Of a stretch of 64,000 bases of DNA, positions 40,977-49,794 are shown piece after piece. The stretch is from contig NZ_JAEMNU010000049.1 of the NCBI RefSeq assembly GCF_016461825.1, forward strand, positions 38,765 through 102,764, given 5' to 3'. Position 1 is the first letter of the stretch; each line of letters opens with the position of its first letter. Both the position numbers and the translations under genes were made by a program. A model generated the notes under the pieces. The model was not told where the DNA came from and did no database searches. It saw only the letters and a program-made list of their open reading frames with translations. This stretch comes from Rugamonas violacea (GTDB taxonomy: Bacteria; Pseudomonadota; Gammaproteobacteria; Burkholderiales; Burkholderiaceae_D).

Positions 40977-42884
40977 TCAGGCTTTGTTTGCGACGTCTTG
41001 TTGGAGTCGTTCCACCAGGGCCTCGATGGACATTACGCCCAGATCGAGATTGCCCCGTGCCCGCACGGCCACGGTGTTGGCATCCCGTTCTTTATCGCCC
41101 ACCACTAGAATGTAGGGCAGTTTTTGTACGGAATGTTCGCGTATTTTATACGTTATCTTCTCGTTGCGCAAATCGGTCTGCACGCGGAACCCGCATTGGC
41201 GCAGCTTTTGCGCCACTTGTTGCACATATTCGGCCTGCGCGTCGGAGATGTTCAGCACCGAGATCTGCACCGGCGCCAACCACATCGGCAGAGCGCCGGC
41301 ATGGTTCTCGATCAGGATGCCGATGAAGCGCTCGAGCGAGCCGACGATGGCCCGGTGCAGCATGACCGGCACCTTGCGGGTGTTGTCAATCGCCACATAT
41401 TCGGCGCCCAGACGGCCCGGCATGGAGAAGTCGACCTGCATCGTGCCGACCTGCCAAGGGCGGCCCAGCGAATCCTTCAGGTGGTACTCGATCTTCGGAC
41501 CATAGAAGGCGCCCTCGCCCGGCAGCTCGGTCCAGCTGACGCCACAGGCGCGCAGCGCCGAACGCAGCGATTCCTCGGCCAGGTCCCACACCTCGTCGGA
41601 GCCGATGCGGTTGTCCGGACGCAGCGCCAGCTTGACGTCGATGTTCTCGAAACCGAAATCGTCGTACACCTCCATCGCCTGGGCGTGGAAGGCGGTCACT
41701 TCGGCCTCGACCTGCTCTTCGGTGCAGAAGATGTGGCCGTCGTCCTGGGTGAAGCCGCGCACGCGCATGATGCCGTGCAGCGCGCCGGACGGCTCGTTGC
41801 GGTGGCACTGGCCGAACTCGCCGAAGCGCAGCGGCAGGTCGCGGTAGCTCTTCATGCCGGAGTTGTAGATCTGCACGTGGCCCGGGCAGTTCATCGGCTT
41901 CAGCGCGTAGGAACGGTTCTCCGACTCGGTGGAGAACATGTTCTCGCGGTAGTTTTCCCAGTGGCCGGTCTTCTCCCACAGCGTGCGGTCGAGGATCTGC
42001 GGCGCCTTCACTTCCTGGTAACCGTTGACCTGGTACTTATGGCGCATGTATTGCTCGACGGCCTGCCAGATGGCCCAGCCCTTCGGGTGCCAGAACACCA
42101 GGCCCGGCGCCTCGTCCTGGAAGTGGAAGAAGTCGAGCTGTTTGCCCAGCTTGCGGTGGTCGCGCTTCTCGGCTTCCTCCAGCACGTGCAGGTATTGCTC
42201 CTGATCTTCCTTCTTGGCCCAGGCGGTGCCGTAGACGCGCTGCAGCATCTCGTTCTTGTTGTCGCCGCGCCAGTAGGCGCCGGCCAGCTTCATCAGCTTG
42301 AACACTTTCAGCTTGCCGGTCGACGGCACGTGGGGACCACGGCACAGGTCGGTGAAATTGCCTTCGCTATACAGCGAGACATCCTGGTCGGCCGGGATAG
42401 ATTCGATGATCTCGGCCTTGTAGGCTTCGCCGATGGACTTGAAGTAGGCGACGGCCTCGTCGCGCGGCAGCACCTTGCGGGTGACTTGCTCGTCCTTCTT
42501 GGCCAGCTCGGTCATTTTCTTTTCGATCAACACCAGATCGTCCGGCGTGAACGGGCGCTTGTACGAGAAGTCGTAGTAGAAACCGTTTTCGATCACCGGG
42601 CCGATGGTCACTTGCGCCTCGGGGAACAATTCCTTGACGGCGTGGGCCAGCAAGTGGGCGGTCGAGTGACGAATCACTTCCAGACCGTCGGCGTCCTTGT
42701 CGGTGATGATGGCCAGATCGGAATCTTTTTCGATCAGGAAGGAGGTATCAACCAGCTTGCCGTCGACCTTGCCGGCCAAGGCGGCCTTGGCCAGGCCGGT
42801 GCCGATGCTGGCCGCCACTTGCGCGACGGTGACGGGGCCGTCGAATTCACGGGCGGAGCCATCTGGAAGGCGGACTGAAAGCAT
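40977..42884 (-). CDS. thrS: Threonine-tRNA ligase
   Basis: A 635-residue class II synthetase. The N-terminal TGS domain ([20 protein letters not shown]) is followed by the editing domain with [11 protein letters not shown] and the catalytic core with zinc-binding [10 protein letters not shown]. The C-terminal anticodon-binding domain ends [19 protein letters not shown]. The ATG at 42884 is preferred because GGAG lies 6 bases upstream; the ATG at 42896 would add MEIN. It heads the thrS-infC-rpmI-rplT-pheS-pheT-ihfA-merR operon. Confidence 0.97.
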   Translation of the reverse strand: MLSVRLPDGSAREFDGPVTVAQVAASIGTGLAKAALAGKVDGKLVDTSFLIEKDSDLAIITDKDADGLEVIRHSTAHLLAHAVKELFPEAQVTIGPVIENGFYYDFSYKRPFTPDDLVLIEKKMTELAKKDEQVTRKVLPRDEAVAYFKSIGEAYKAEIIESIPADQDVSLYSEGNFTDLCRGPHVPSTGKLKVFKLMKLAGAYWRGDNKNEMLQRVYGTAWAKKEDQEQYLHVLEEAEKRDHRKLGKQLDFFHFQDEAPGLVFWHPKGWAIWQAVEQYMRHKYQVNGYQEVKAPQILDRTLWEKTGHWENYRENMFSTESENRSYALKPMNCPGHVQIYNSGMKSYRDLPLRFGEFGQCHRNEPSGALHGIMRVRGFTQDDGHIFCTEEQVEAEVTAFHAQAMEVYDDFGFENIDVKLALRPDNRIGSDEVWDLAEESLRSALRACGVSWTELPGEGAFYGPKIEYHLKDSLGRPWQVGTMQVDFSMPGRLGAEYVAIDNTRKVPVMLHRAIVGSLERFIGILIENHAGALPMWLAPVQISVLNISDAQAEYVQQVAQKLRQCGFRVQTDLRNEKITYKIREHSVQKLPYILVVGDKERDANTVAVRARGNLDLGVMSIEALVERLQQDVANKA

Positions 42885-42951
42885 ATTGATCTCCATAGTG
42901 GCGCGGACGCCGGTAATTGGTACAAAAAAGTTTACAACGAAAATGCGGACG

Positions 42952-42980
42952 AAAAAAAACGCGGGCTAGCCGCGTTTTTT
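42952..42980 (-). terminator. Terminator after the tRNA-Val cluster, upstream of thrS
   Basis: AAAAAACGCGG pairs with CCGCGTTTTTT around a 5-base loop, with further T on the minus strand. It is symmetrical and could work in both directions. It separates the tRNA transcript from the thrS operon. Confidence 0.85.
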
Positions 42981-43089
42981 CACTTTTTAACAAGCAAAGA
43001 AAATCCGATCGACTAGCGTCACTCCCAAATCTTGGTAGTAGTTCGCGGTGTCATAACCGGTTTTGCCTTTCTCGCTCTTACATATATTC

Positions 43090-43166
43090 TGGTGGGCGGT
43101 GAGGAATTCGAATCCCCGACCCCTTGGATGTCGACCAAGTATTCTAACCAGCTGAACTAACCGCCC
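43090..43166 (-). tRNA. tRNA-Val (anticodon GAC), copy 1
   Basis: A 77-base cloverleaf with encoded CCA: acceptor GGGCGGT/ACCGCCC with discriminator A, anticodon stem CTTGG/CCAAG and loop TCGACAT (anticodon GAC), variable loop GGGTC and T-loop TTCGAAT. The position before the anticodon is C33 instead of the almost universal U33. Identical to the two upstream copies. Confidence 0.92.
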
Positions 43167-43244
43167 TCGGCCTGCACATTTTACTGCACCTGCGTTTTAT
43201 TACTCTTTACCGCTGCCATTACCCTACTAGCGTACCGCGTATTC

Positions 43245-43321
43245 TGGTGGGCGGTGAGGAATTCGAATCCCCGACCCCTTGGATGTCGACCAAGTATTCT
43301 AACCAGCTGAACTAACCGCCC
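43245..43321 (-). tRNA. tRNA-Val (anticodon GAC), copy 2
   Basis: Second of three identical 77-base genes, with the same CTTGG-TCGACAT-CCAAG anticodon arm. It is separated from copy 1 by 78 bases and from copy 3 by 65 bases; the spacers are unrelated apart from a short TTCTGG at the edge. Confidence 0.92.
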
Positions 43322-43386
43322 TGTGCCGCGCATTATACCGCGCCTGCCTTGTTTCTACTACCCTGCTACTACCGTATTACTTGTTC

Positions 43387-43463
43387 TGGTGGGCGGTGAG
43401 GAATTCGAATCCCCGACCCCTTGGATGTCGACCAAGTATTCTAACCAGCTGAACTAACCGCCC
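43387..43463 (-). tRNA. tRNA-Val (anticodon GAC), copy 3
   Basis: The first transcribed copy of the three, directly behind a near-consensus promoter at 43474-43502. Its position between relA and thrS fits the usual place of tRNA-Val in Burkholderiales. Confidence 0.92.
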
Positions 43464-43473
43464 GAAGCACAGA

Positions 43474-43502
43474 ATTATAGAGAGCCAAGCCGACAATTAC
43501 AA
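43474..43502 (-). promoter_or_regulatory. Promoter of the tRNA-Val cluster
   Basis: On the minus strand TTGTAA (43502-43497) and TATAAT (43479-43474) are separated by exactly 17 bases. Transcription would start about 6-8 bases later, just before the mature 5' end at 43463. Confidence 0.88.
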
Positions 43503-43620
43503 GGGCTTTTCATAGGAAAGATTAATGAAAAGCACCGAACACTGGCAAAGCGCTTGTTGCGGCGCGCCCACGGCGGGTCGGCGGGCGGCGCATCCAGCCG
43601 CCGCCGATCAATACCCGGCA

Positions 43621-45867
43621 CTAGGCGCGCCGCGCTTCCTGCACGCCGCCCACCTCGGCGATCGAGGTCAGCGCCTTTTGCAACTGCGCCGTGGCGCCGA
43701 TCTCCGCCGTGAAGGTCATGCGCGCCTGCCCCTTGGCGCTTTGCGTGTTGACGCCGATGACGTTGATCTTCTCGCGCGAGAAGATCTCCGAGATGTCGCG
43801 CAACAAACCCTGGCGGTCGCCGGCCAGGATGAAGATGTCGACCGGGTAGACCGTGTCCGACTGGGCGCGGCCCCATTCGGTGAAGATGACCCGCTCCGGC
43901 GCCTTGCTGCGCATCTCGGCGAAGTTCTTGCAGGTGGCGCGGTGGATCGAGACGCCCTTGCCGCGCGTGACGAAGCCGACGATGCCGTCCGGCGGCGCCG
44001 GCTTGCAACACTTGGCCAGCGCCGTCATCAGGCCGTCGGTGCCGACCACCAGCACACCGGACTTGGCGCCCTGCTCGACGCTGGAGGCGCGGCTCTTGCC
44101 GAGGACGACGGCGTCCTCCGGCTCGGCCACCTCGCCGGTGTCGTGCAGCGCCTGCTCGACGTGGCGCAGGCTGAACTCGTCCTTGCCGACCGAGAGGAAC
44201 AAATCGTCGACCTTGGCGAAGCCGAGCTTGTGCGCCAGCGACTCCAGGTTGACGGCGGTCTTGCCCTCGCGCTGCAAGGATTTTTCCACCAGCGCGCGGC
44301 CGTTCGACAGCGTCTCCTGCATGTCGATGGCGTGGAACCAGGCGCGGATCTTCGAGCGGGTGCGGGTGCTGACCGTGTAGTCGTTGCCCAGCCAGTCGCG
44401 CGACGGGCCGGCGGTGCCGGGCGCGCCCTTGGCGGTGATGATCTCGCAGGTCTGGCCGTTCTTCAGCGGCGTGTTGAGCGGCACCATGACGCCGTCGACG
44501 CGGGCGCCACGGCAGCGGTGGCCGACATCGCTGTGCAGATGGTAGGCGAAGTCGACCGCCGTGGCGCCGACCGGCAGCTCAAGCACGCGGGCCTGCGGCG
44601 TCAGCACGAAGATGCGGTCGTCCAGCGCGGCCGACTTGAGCTTCTCGACCCACTCGCGCTGGATGTCCTCCTGGCCGACCACGGCGTCGGCGACGTCGGA
44701 CTTCCAGGCCAGCAGCTGGCGCAGCCAGGCGATCTTCTCGTCGTACTTCTGGCCGGAGAAGTTGGAACCGCCCTCCTCCTTGTAGCGCCAGTGCGCCGCC
44801 ACGCCGTATTCGGCGAAGCTGTGCATCTCCTGGGTGCGGATCTGCACCTCCAGCGGCCGGCCGTCCTCCGCCGTCACCACCGTGTGCAGCGACTGGTAGC
44901 CGTTCGGCTTCGGCCGCGAGATGTAATCGTCGAATTCCTTCGGGATCGGGGTCCAGATGTTGTGCACCACGCCGAGCACGGTGTAGCAGGTCTTGACGTC
45001 GCCGACGATGACGCGGAAGGCGCGCACGTCGTACAGGTCGGTGAAGTCGAGCTCCTTGCCGCGCATCTTGCTCCAGATGCTGTAGATGTGCTTGGGCCGG
45101 CCGAACACCTCGGCCTGGATGCCGGCCGCCGCCATCTCGGTCTGCAGGCGCAGGATGGACGAGGCGACGAAGCCCTCGCGCATCATGCGCTTCTCTTCGA
45201 GCATCTTGGCGATGCGCTTGTAGGCCTCCGGCTCGATGAAGCGGAACGACAAGTCCTCCAGCTCCCACTTGAGCTGCCAGATGCCCAGGCGGTTGGCCAG
45301 CGGCGCGTACAAATCCAAGGTCTCGCGGCCGTAGGCGCGGGTGATCTCGTCGAAGCGCTTGCTGTCGGCGAAGTAGCGCAAGGTGGTGACGCAGGACGCC
45401 AGGCGCACCAGCACCACGCGCATGTCCGAGGCCATCGCCAGCAGCATCTTGCGCAGCGTTTCGACCTGGGCCACGGCCAGCTGGGCGGCGTTCCGGCCGC
45501 GCCCGCCGGCGCCGTGCTGGCCGACGGTCAGCTCGCGCAGGCGGATCAGCTGGCGCACGCCGCCGGCCAGGTCGCAGACCTCCTGGCCGAAGCGCGGCTC
45601 GATGGTCGGCACCTGGGTCGGGTCGAGCAGGGTCAGCTCGAACATCAGGCCGGCGATGCGGGTCTCGGCGTCGGAACGCAGGAAGGCCAGGGTGCTGGCC
45701 ACGCCGACGGAAAAGTCGAAGGCGCTCTGGCCGTGGCTGCTGACGGTGGCGCCGTACACCTCGCTGGCGTAGTCGAGCGCGGCGAGCACCCGCGCGCCGT
45801 CCTCGGCCGTGAGGCCCTGCACCAGCTGGTCCGAGGTCGCGCTATTGAGCGCCGCGATGGAAACCAT
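43621..45867 (-). CDS. relA: GTP pyrophosphokinase RelA (ppGpp synthetase)
   Basis: A 748-residue RelA/SpoT protein. The N-terminal HD-type domain is degenerate: GLMFELTLLD stands where hydrolases have His-Asp, so it should be synthetase-only. The synthetase domain follows with YSIWSKMRGKELDFTDLYDV, RPKPNGYQSLHTVV and EVQIRTQEMHSFAEYGVAAH. Then come TGS (LPVGATAVDFAYHLHSDVGH), helical, zinc-finger-like (ALAKCCKPAPPDGIVGF) and C-terminal ACT domains. It makes the stringent-response alarmone when uncharged tRNA enters the ribosome. The ATG at 45867 lies 5 bases after the RidA-family stop. Confidence 0.95.
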   Translation of the reverse strand: MVSIAALNSATSDQLVQGLTAEDGARVLAALDYASEVYGATVSSHGQSAFDFSVGVASTLAFLRSDAETRIAGLMFELTLLDPTQVPTIEPRFGQEVCDLAGGVRQLIRLRELTVGQHGAGGRGRNAAQLAVAQVETLRKMLLAMASDMRVVLVRLASCVTTLRYFADSKRFDEITRAYGRETLDLYAPLANRLGIWQLKWELEDLSFRFIEPEAYKRIAKMLEEKRMMREGFVASSILRLQTEMAAAGIQAEVFGRPKHIYSIWSKMRGKELDFTDLYDVRAFRVIVGDVKTCYTVLGVVHNIWTPIPKEFDDYISRPKPNGYQSLHTVVTAEDGRPLEVQIRTQEMHSFAEYGVAAHWRYKEEGGSNFSGQKYDEKIAWLRQLLAWKSDVADAVVGQEDIQREWVEKLKSAALDDRIFVLTPQARVLELPVGATAVDFAYHLHSDVGHRCRGARVDGVMVPLNTPLKNGQTCEIITAKGAPGTAGPSRDWLGNDYTVSTRTRSKIRAWFHAIDMQETLSNGRALVEKSLQREGKTAVNLESLAHKLGFAKVDDLFLSVGKDEFSLRHVEQALHDTGEVAEPEDAVVLGKSRASSVEQGAKSGVLVVGTDGLMTALAKCCKPAPPDGIVGFVTRGKGVSIHRATCKNFAEMRSKAPERVIFTEWGRAQSDTVYPVDIFILAGDRQGLLRDISEIFSREKINVIGVNTQSAKGQARMTFTAEIGATAQLQKALTSIAEVGGVQEARRA

Positions 45868-45872
45868 CGTCG

Positions 45873-46223
45873 CTAGCGCTGCGCGGCGACGATGACGATC
45901 TCGACCAGCACGGCCGGATCGGCCAGCTTGGCCTCGACGGTGGCGCGCGGCGGCGTGTGGCCGCTCGGCACCCAGTTGTCCCACTCCTCGTTCATGCCGG
46001 CGAAGTGCGCCAGGTCGGCGATGTAGATCTGGCAGCTGAGCACGCAGGTCTTGTCGCTGCCCGCTTCGGCCAGCAGGCGGTCGACATGGCCCAGCACCTC
46101 GCGGGTCTGGCCCTGGATGTCTTGCGTGGTGTCCTCGGCGATCTGGCCGGCCAGATAGACCGTGCTGTTGTGGATGGCCACTTCGGACAGGCGCTTGCCT
46201 ACATACAGTCGTTTGATTTCCAT
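45873..46223 (-). CDS. RidA family protein (YjgF/YER057c/UK114)
   Basis: A 116-residue protein with the RidA fold: NSTVYLAGQIAEDTTQDI, a helix, and the C-terminal PPRATVEAKLADPAVLVEI. Arg93 equals the key Arg105 of E. coli RidA, so reactive enamine/imine hydrolysis is plausible, although this sequence is closer to the Rid subgroups than to RidA itself. The ATG at 46223 opens MEIKRLYVGKRLSEVAIHN. It stands directly before relA (5-base gap), so the two are probably cotranscribed. Confidence 0.88.
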   Translation of the reverse strand: MEIKRLYVGKRLSEVAIHNSTVYLAGQIAEDTTQDIQGQTREVLGHVDRLLAEAGSDKTCVLSCQIYIADLAHFAGMNEEWDNWVPSGHTPPRATVEAKLADPAVLVEIVIVAAQR

Positions 46224-46301
46224 GCTATTTACTCTCAATCTTGGTTCTAAAACAGTGAAGCGAATACGGTGCTGCAAACAACGGTAGATGCGGCCGCGCG
46301 T

Positions 46302-47183
46302 CTACTTATTCAACAGGAATTTGCGCACGATGGCGATCTGCTCGTCGTGGATGAAGGTCGGCGCGTGGCCGACGCCGGCGATCTCGACCAGCTCGGCGCG
46401 CGGGCCGCGTTGGGTCATGCCCAGCGCCGTCTCGCGCGACAGCAGGTCGGAGTCGGCGCCGCGCACCAGCAAGGTCGGGCAGACGATGGCGTCGTAGGCG
46501 CTCCACAGCGCCGCCTCGTCGGCCTGGGCCGACTCCGGCGTGGCCGAGCGGAACGGCTGCGCCAGTCCCATATCGTAGTGGCGCACCCACATGCCGTCCT
46601 TGTCCTGGCGCAGCACGTCGGCCGCCAGCTTGTGCCACTCGGCCTCGCTGTGCGGACCGAACGGCAGCGACACGTCGCGGATGAACTTGGCCGCCTCGTC
46701 GAAGGTGTGGAAGCGCAGGTCCTGGCCGATGTAGTCGCCGATGCGCTGCAGCGCCGTCGGATCGAGCACCGGGCCGATGTCGTTGAGGATCAGTTTGCCG
46801 ACCGGGCTGTCCGCCAGCGCCGCCATGCCCAGGCCGATCAAGCCGCCCATCGAGGTGCCGAACCAGTCGACCGTCTGGCGCTCGCCGTTGGCCAGCACGC
46901 GCGCCAGCAGGGTCACCATGTCGCTGACATATTGCGGGATGCGGTAGAGCTGCGGGTTGCGCAGGCGGCCGGAGCGGCCGCGACCGACCACGTCGGGGCA
47001 GACCACGCGGTAGTCGGCGGCCAGGGCGCGCGCCATGCTGTCGAAGTCGTCGGCGACGCGGGTCACGCCATGCACGCACACCAATACCTTCGGGTTGTCG
47101 GCGTCGCCCCATTCCTTGTACGCCATCTGGTGCAGACCAGCCATCGACAAACACTGAACCGACTTTATTTTTGCTTCGAGCAT
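46302..47183 (-). CDS. Alpha/beta-fold hydrolase
   Basis: A 293-residue hydrolase. The oxyanion loop is VCVHGVTRVADDFD, the nucleophile elbow GTSMGG with Ser111, and the catalytic His lies in GVGHAPTF near the C-terminus, with a cap domain between. Substrate unknown; related proteins act as esterases or C-C hydrolases. The ATG at 47183 follows GGAAGTGGC. It lies 78 bases before the RidA-relA pair on the same strand and diverges from the 3-hydroxybutyrate dehydrogenase gene. Confidence 0.88.
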   Translation of the reverse strand: MLEAKIKSVQCLSMAGLHQMAYKEWGDADNPKVLVCVHGVTRVADDFDSMARALAADYRVVCPDVVGRGRSGRLRNPQLYRIPQYVSDMVTLLARVLANGERQTVDWFGTSMGGLIGLGMAALADSPVGKLILNDIGPVLDPTALQRIGDYIGQDLRFHTFDEAAKFIRDVSLPFGPHSEAEWHKLAADVLRQDKDGMWVRHYDMGLAQPFRSATPESAQADEAALWSAYDAIVCPTLLVRGADSDLLSRETALGMTQRGPRAELVEIAGVGHAPTFIHDEQIAIVRKFLLNK

Positions 47184-47352
47184 GCCACTTCCTTGTCTGA
47201 TGCGGATTCGTCGCCAAATGGCCGCATGGGGATTTTTATGTAATGTTGTCCAGAGATGACATTTTACCGGTCGTTGCGCTTAAAATCTTACCGCAGTGTA
47301 GCGCAGCGGCGCCCATACCACCAACCCAACATCTTTTACCACAGGGGAAACC

Positions 47353-48159
47353 ATGGCAAGCACTAACGCAGGCAAGCTCTTGAGCGGCAAAACGGCACTC
47401 GTCACCGGCTCCACCTCGGGCATCGGCCTGGGCATGGCGCGCGCGCTGGCCGGCAGCGGCGCCAACATCCTGTTCAACGGCTTCGGCGACGCCGGCGAGA
47501 TCGAACAATTGCAACGCGACGTGGCCCAGGAGTTCGGCGTGCAAACCGCCTACCACAACGCCGACATGTCCAAGCCGGCCGAGATCGAGTCGATGATCGC
47601 CTTCGCCGACGACAAGTTCGGCGGCGTCGACGTGCTGGTCAACAACGCCGGGATTCAATATGTCGCCAACATCGAGGACTTCCCCACCGAGAAGTGGGAC
47701 GCCATCATCGCCATCAACCTGAGCTCGGCCTTCCACACCTCGCGCCTGGTGCTGCCGCGCATGCGCGCCAAGAACTGGGGCCGCATCATCAACCTGGCCT
47801 CGACCCACGGCCTGGTCGGCTCGGCGCAAAAGTCGGCCTATGTGGCGGCCAAGCACGGCCTGATCGGCCTGACCAAGGTCGGCGCGCTGGAGACGGCCAC
47901 CACCGGCGTGACCGTCAACGCCATCTGCCCCGGCTTCGTGCTGACGCCGCTGGTGCAAAAGCAGGTCGACGCGCGCGCCGGCAAGGACGGCATCAGCAAC
48001 GAGGCCGCCAAGCAAGCCCTGCTGGCCGACAAGCAACCGTCCGGCGAGTTCGTCACGCCCGAGGAGCTGGGCGCGCTGGCGGTGTTCCTCTGCAGCGACG
48101 CCGCCAAGCAGGTGCGCGGCGTGGCCTGGAACATGGACGGCGGCTGGGTCGCCCAGTAG
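47353..48159 (+). CDS. bdhA: D-3-hydroxybutyrate dehydrogenase
   Basis: A 268-residue short-chain dehydrogenase that interconverts 3-hydroxybutyrate and acetoacetate with NAD, used in polyhydroxybutyrate turnover. NAD motif TGSTSGIG (18-25), NNAGIQYVANIEDFP, catalytic Ser150, Tyr163 and Lys167 (SAYVAAKHG). The C-terminus QVRGVAWNMDGGWVAQ is characteristic of this enzyme. The ATG at 47353 follows AGGGGAAACC. Acetoacetate made here can be activated by the ScoAB CoA-transferase 4 kb away. Confidence 0.93.
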   Translation: MASTNAGKLLSGKTALVTGSTSGIGLGMARALAGSGANILFNGFGDAGEIEQLQRDVAQEFGVQTAYHNADMSKPAEIESMIAFADDKFGGVDVLVNNAGIQYVANIEDFPTEKWDAIIAINLSSAFHTSRLVLPRMRAKNWGRIINLASTHGLVGSAQKSAYVAAKHGLIGLTKVGALETATTGVTVNAICPGFVLTPLVQKQVDARAGKDGISNEAAKQALLADKQPSGEFVTPEELGALAVFLCSDAAKQVRGVAWNMDGGWVAQ

Positions 48160-48200
48160 GCGGCGCGGCACAAGTGGGGGGCGCCGATGGCGCCAAAACC

Positions 48201-48263
48201 ACCCGAAGGCGGAGAGCCGGGGTCAGACCCCGCGGGGTCTGACCCCAGTTTGCGCCGCTGGGT
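48201..48263. repeat. Palindromic intergenic repeat, copy R5
   Basis: Inner arms GGGGTCAGACCCC (48219-48231) and GGGGTCTGACCCC (48234-48246) form a perfect 13-bp inverted repeat with a 2-base spacer, the longest of the set. Outer right arm GCCGCTGGGT (48254-48263); outer left arm degenerate (ACCCGAAGGC). It lies between bdhA and dctA, both on the plus strand. Confidence 0.88.
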
Positions 48264-48311
48264 TTGTGCCTCGCCCCCCCCCTGATTCGCGCCTGTGGGC
48301 CGGCCGCCACA

Positions 48312-48363
48312 GCCAGATATCACCAACCGTGATTTGCGGTTAACCACAATGGTGATATCTGGC
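48312..48363. promoter_or_regulatory. 14-bp inverted repeat upstream of dctA (possible operator)
   Basis: GCCAGATATCACCA (48312-48325) and TGGTGATATCTGGC (48350-48363) are perfect inverted repeats with a 24-base spacer that itself contains the palindrome GGTTAACC. The right arm ends 54 bases before the dctA start. No T run follows, so it is more likely a protein-binding site than a terminator. Confidence 0.65.
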
Positions 48364-48417
48364 GGCTTGATCCATCATGAACTCCTCAAATATCCCATCG
48401 CTTCCCGAGGAGCTTCC

Positions 48418-49725
48418 GTGAAAAAGCCTTTCTACAAAATTCTCTACATCCAGGTGCTGTTCGCCATCGCCTGCGGTATCTTGCTCGGGGAATTCTTCCC
48501 CAAAGACGCGGTGGCGATGAAGCCGCTGGGTGACGGTTTCATCAAACTGATCAAAATGATCATCGCGCCGGTGATCTTCTGCACCGTCGTGTCCGGCATC
48601 GCCGGCATGCAGGACATCAAGAAGATCGGCCGCGTCGGCGGCAAGGCCCTGTTGTACTTCGAGGTGGTGTCCACCTTCGCGCTGGTGATCGGCCTGTTCG
48701 TCGCCAACATCCTGCGCCCGGGCGCCGGCTTCAACGCCGACCCGGCCACGCTCGACACCAAGGCGATCGCCGAGTACACCGCCAAGGCCAAGGGCCAGTC
48801 GACCATCGACTTCGTCATGAACATCATCCCCAACACCGTGGTCGACGCCTTCGCCAAGGGCGAGATCCTGCAGGTGCTGCTGGTCGCCATCCTGTTCGGT
48901 TTCGCCCTGTCGCTGCTGGGCGAGCGCGGCAAGCCGGTCACCAAGCTGATCGACGACCTGTCGGCCGCCATCTTCGCCGTCGTCGGCATCATCATGAAAG
49001 CCGCCCCGGTCGGCGCCTTCGGCGCCATGGCCTTCACCATCGGCAAGTACGGTATCGCCTCGCTGAAGCCGCTGGCGGCGCTGATGGGCTCCTTCTACCT
49101 GACCTGCGGCCTGTTCATCTTCATCGTGCTCGGCGCCATCTGCAAATACACCGGCTTCTCGATCGGCCGCTTCATCCTCTACATCAAGGAAGAACTGCTG
49201 ATCGTGCTGGGCACCAGCTCGTCGGAAAGCGCCCTGCCCTCGCTGATGACCAAACTGGAGCGTCTGGGCTGCTCGAAATCGGTGGTCGGCCTGGTGGTTC
49301 CCACCGGCTACTCGTTCAACCTGGACGGCACCAACATCTACATGACCATGGCCGCCCTGTTCGTCGCCCAGGCCACCAACACCGACCTGACGCTGACCCA
49401 GGAACTGACCATCCTCGGCGTGGCGATGTTGACCTCGAAGGGCGCCTCCGGCATCACCGGCGCCGGCTTCATCACCCTGGCGGCGACCCTGGCCGTGGTG
49501 CCGACCATTCCGGTGGCCGGCATGGCGCTGATCCTCGGCATCGACCGCTTCATGAGCGAATGTCGCGCCCTGACCAACTTCATCGGCAACGGTGTGGCCA
49601 CGGTGGTGGTGTCGAACTGGGAAAAGGAATTGAACCACGACACGCTGAAACGTGAACTGGCCAACCCGGGCTCGACGGTGACCGATCCCGACCTGATCCC
49701 GGTGACCCGCGCGCACCACGCCTAA
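48418..49725 (+). CDS. dctA: C4-dicarboxylate transport protein DctA
   Basis: A 435-residue cation-coupled symporter for succinate, fumarate and malate (DAACS family). It has about eight membrane helices, the serine-rich hairpin [14 protein letters not shown] and the substrate motif [13 protein letters not shown]. The second hairpin region is [12 protein letters not shown]. The start is GTG at 48418, behind GAGGAG at the right distance, giving the normal N-terminus [15 protein letters not shown] 14-bp inverted repeat upstream may be an operator. Confidence 0.96.
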   Translation: MKKPFYKILYIQVLFAIACGILLGEFFPKDAVAMKPLGDGFIKLIKMIIAPVIFCTVVSGIAGMQDIKKIGRVGGKALLYFEVVSTFALVIGLFVANILRPGAGFNADPATLDTKAIAEYTAKAKGQSTIDFVMNIIPNTVVDAFAKGEILQVLLVAILFGFALSLLGERGKPVTKLIDDLSAAIFAVVGIIMKAAPVGAFGAMAFTIGKYGIASLKPLAALMGSFYLTCGLFIFIVLGAICKYTGFSIGRFILYIKEELLIVLGTSSSESALPSLMTKLERLGCSKSVVGLVVPTGYSFNLDGTNIYMTMAALFVAQATNTDLTLTQELTILGVAMLTSKGASGITGAGFITLAATLAVVPTIPVAGMALILGIDRFMSECRALTNFIGNGVATVVVSNWEKELNHDTLKRELANPGSTVTDPDLIPVTRAHHA

Positions 49726-49741
49726 ACCGGGCGCTGCGGCG

Positions 49742-49779
49742 AAAAAAATCCCCGCACATCGCTGTGCGGGGATTTTTTT
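49742..49779. terminator. Bidirectional terminator between dctA and oleate hydratase
   Basis: A 17-bp perfect stem: seven A plus TCCCCGCACA pairs with TGTGCGGGGA plus seven T, around the loop TCGC. It can end transcripts from both convergent genes. Confidence 0.93.
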
Positions 49780-49794
49780 ATTGGCCGGCCGTTG

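Noticed and set aside
43090..43463. Regularly spaced identical blocks that look like a repeat-spacer array
   Set aside because: The 77-base repeats fold as complete tRNA-Val genes with CCA ends, so this is a tRNA cluster and not a CRISPR array.
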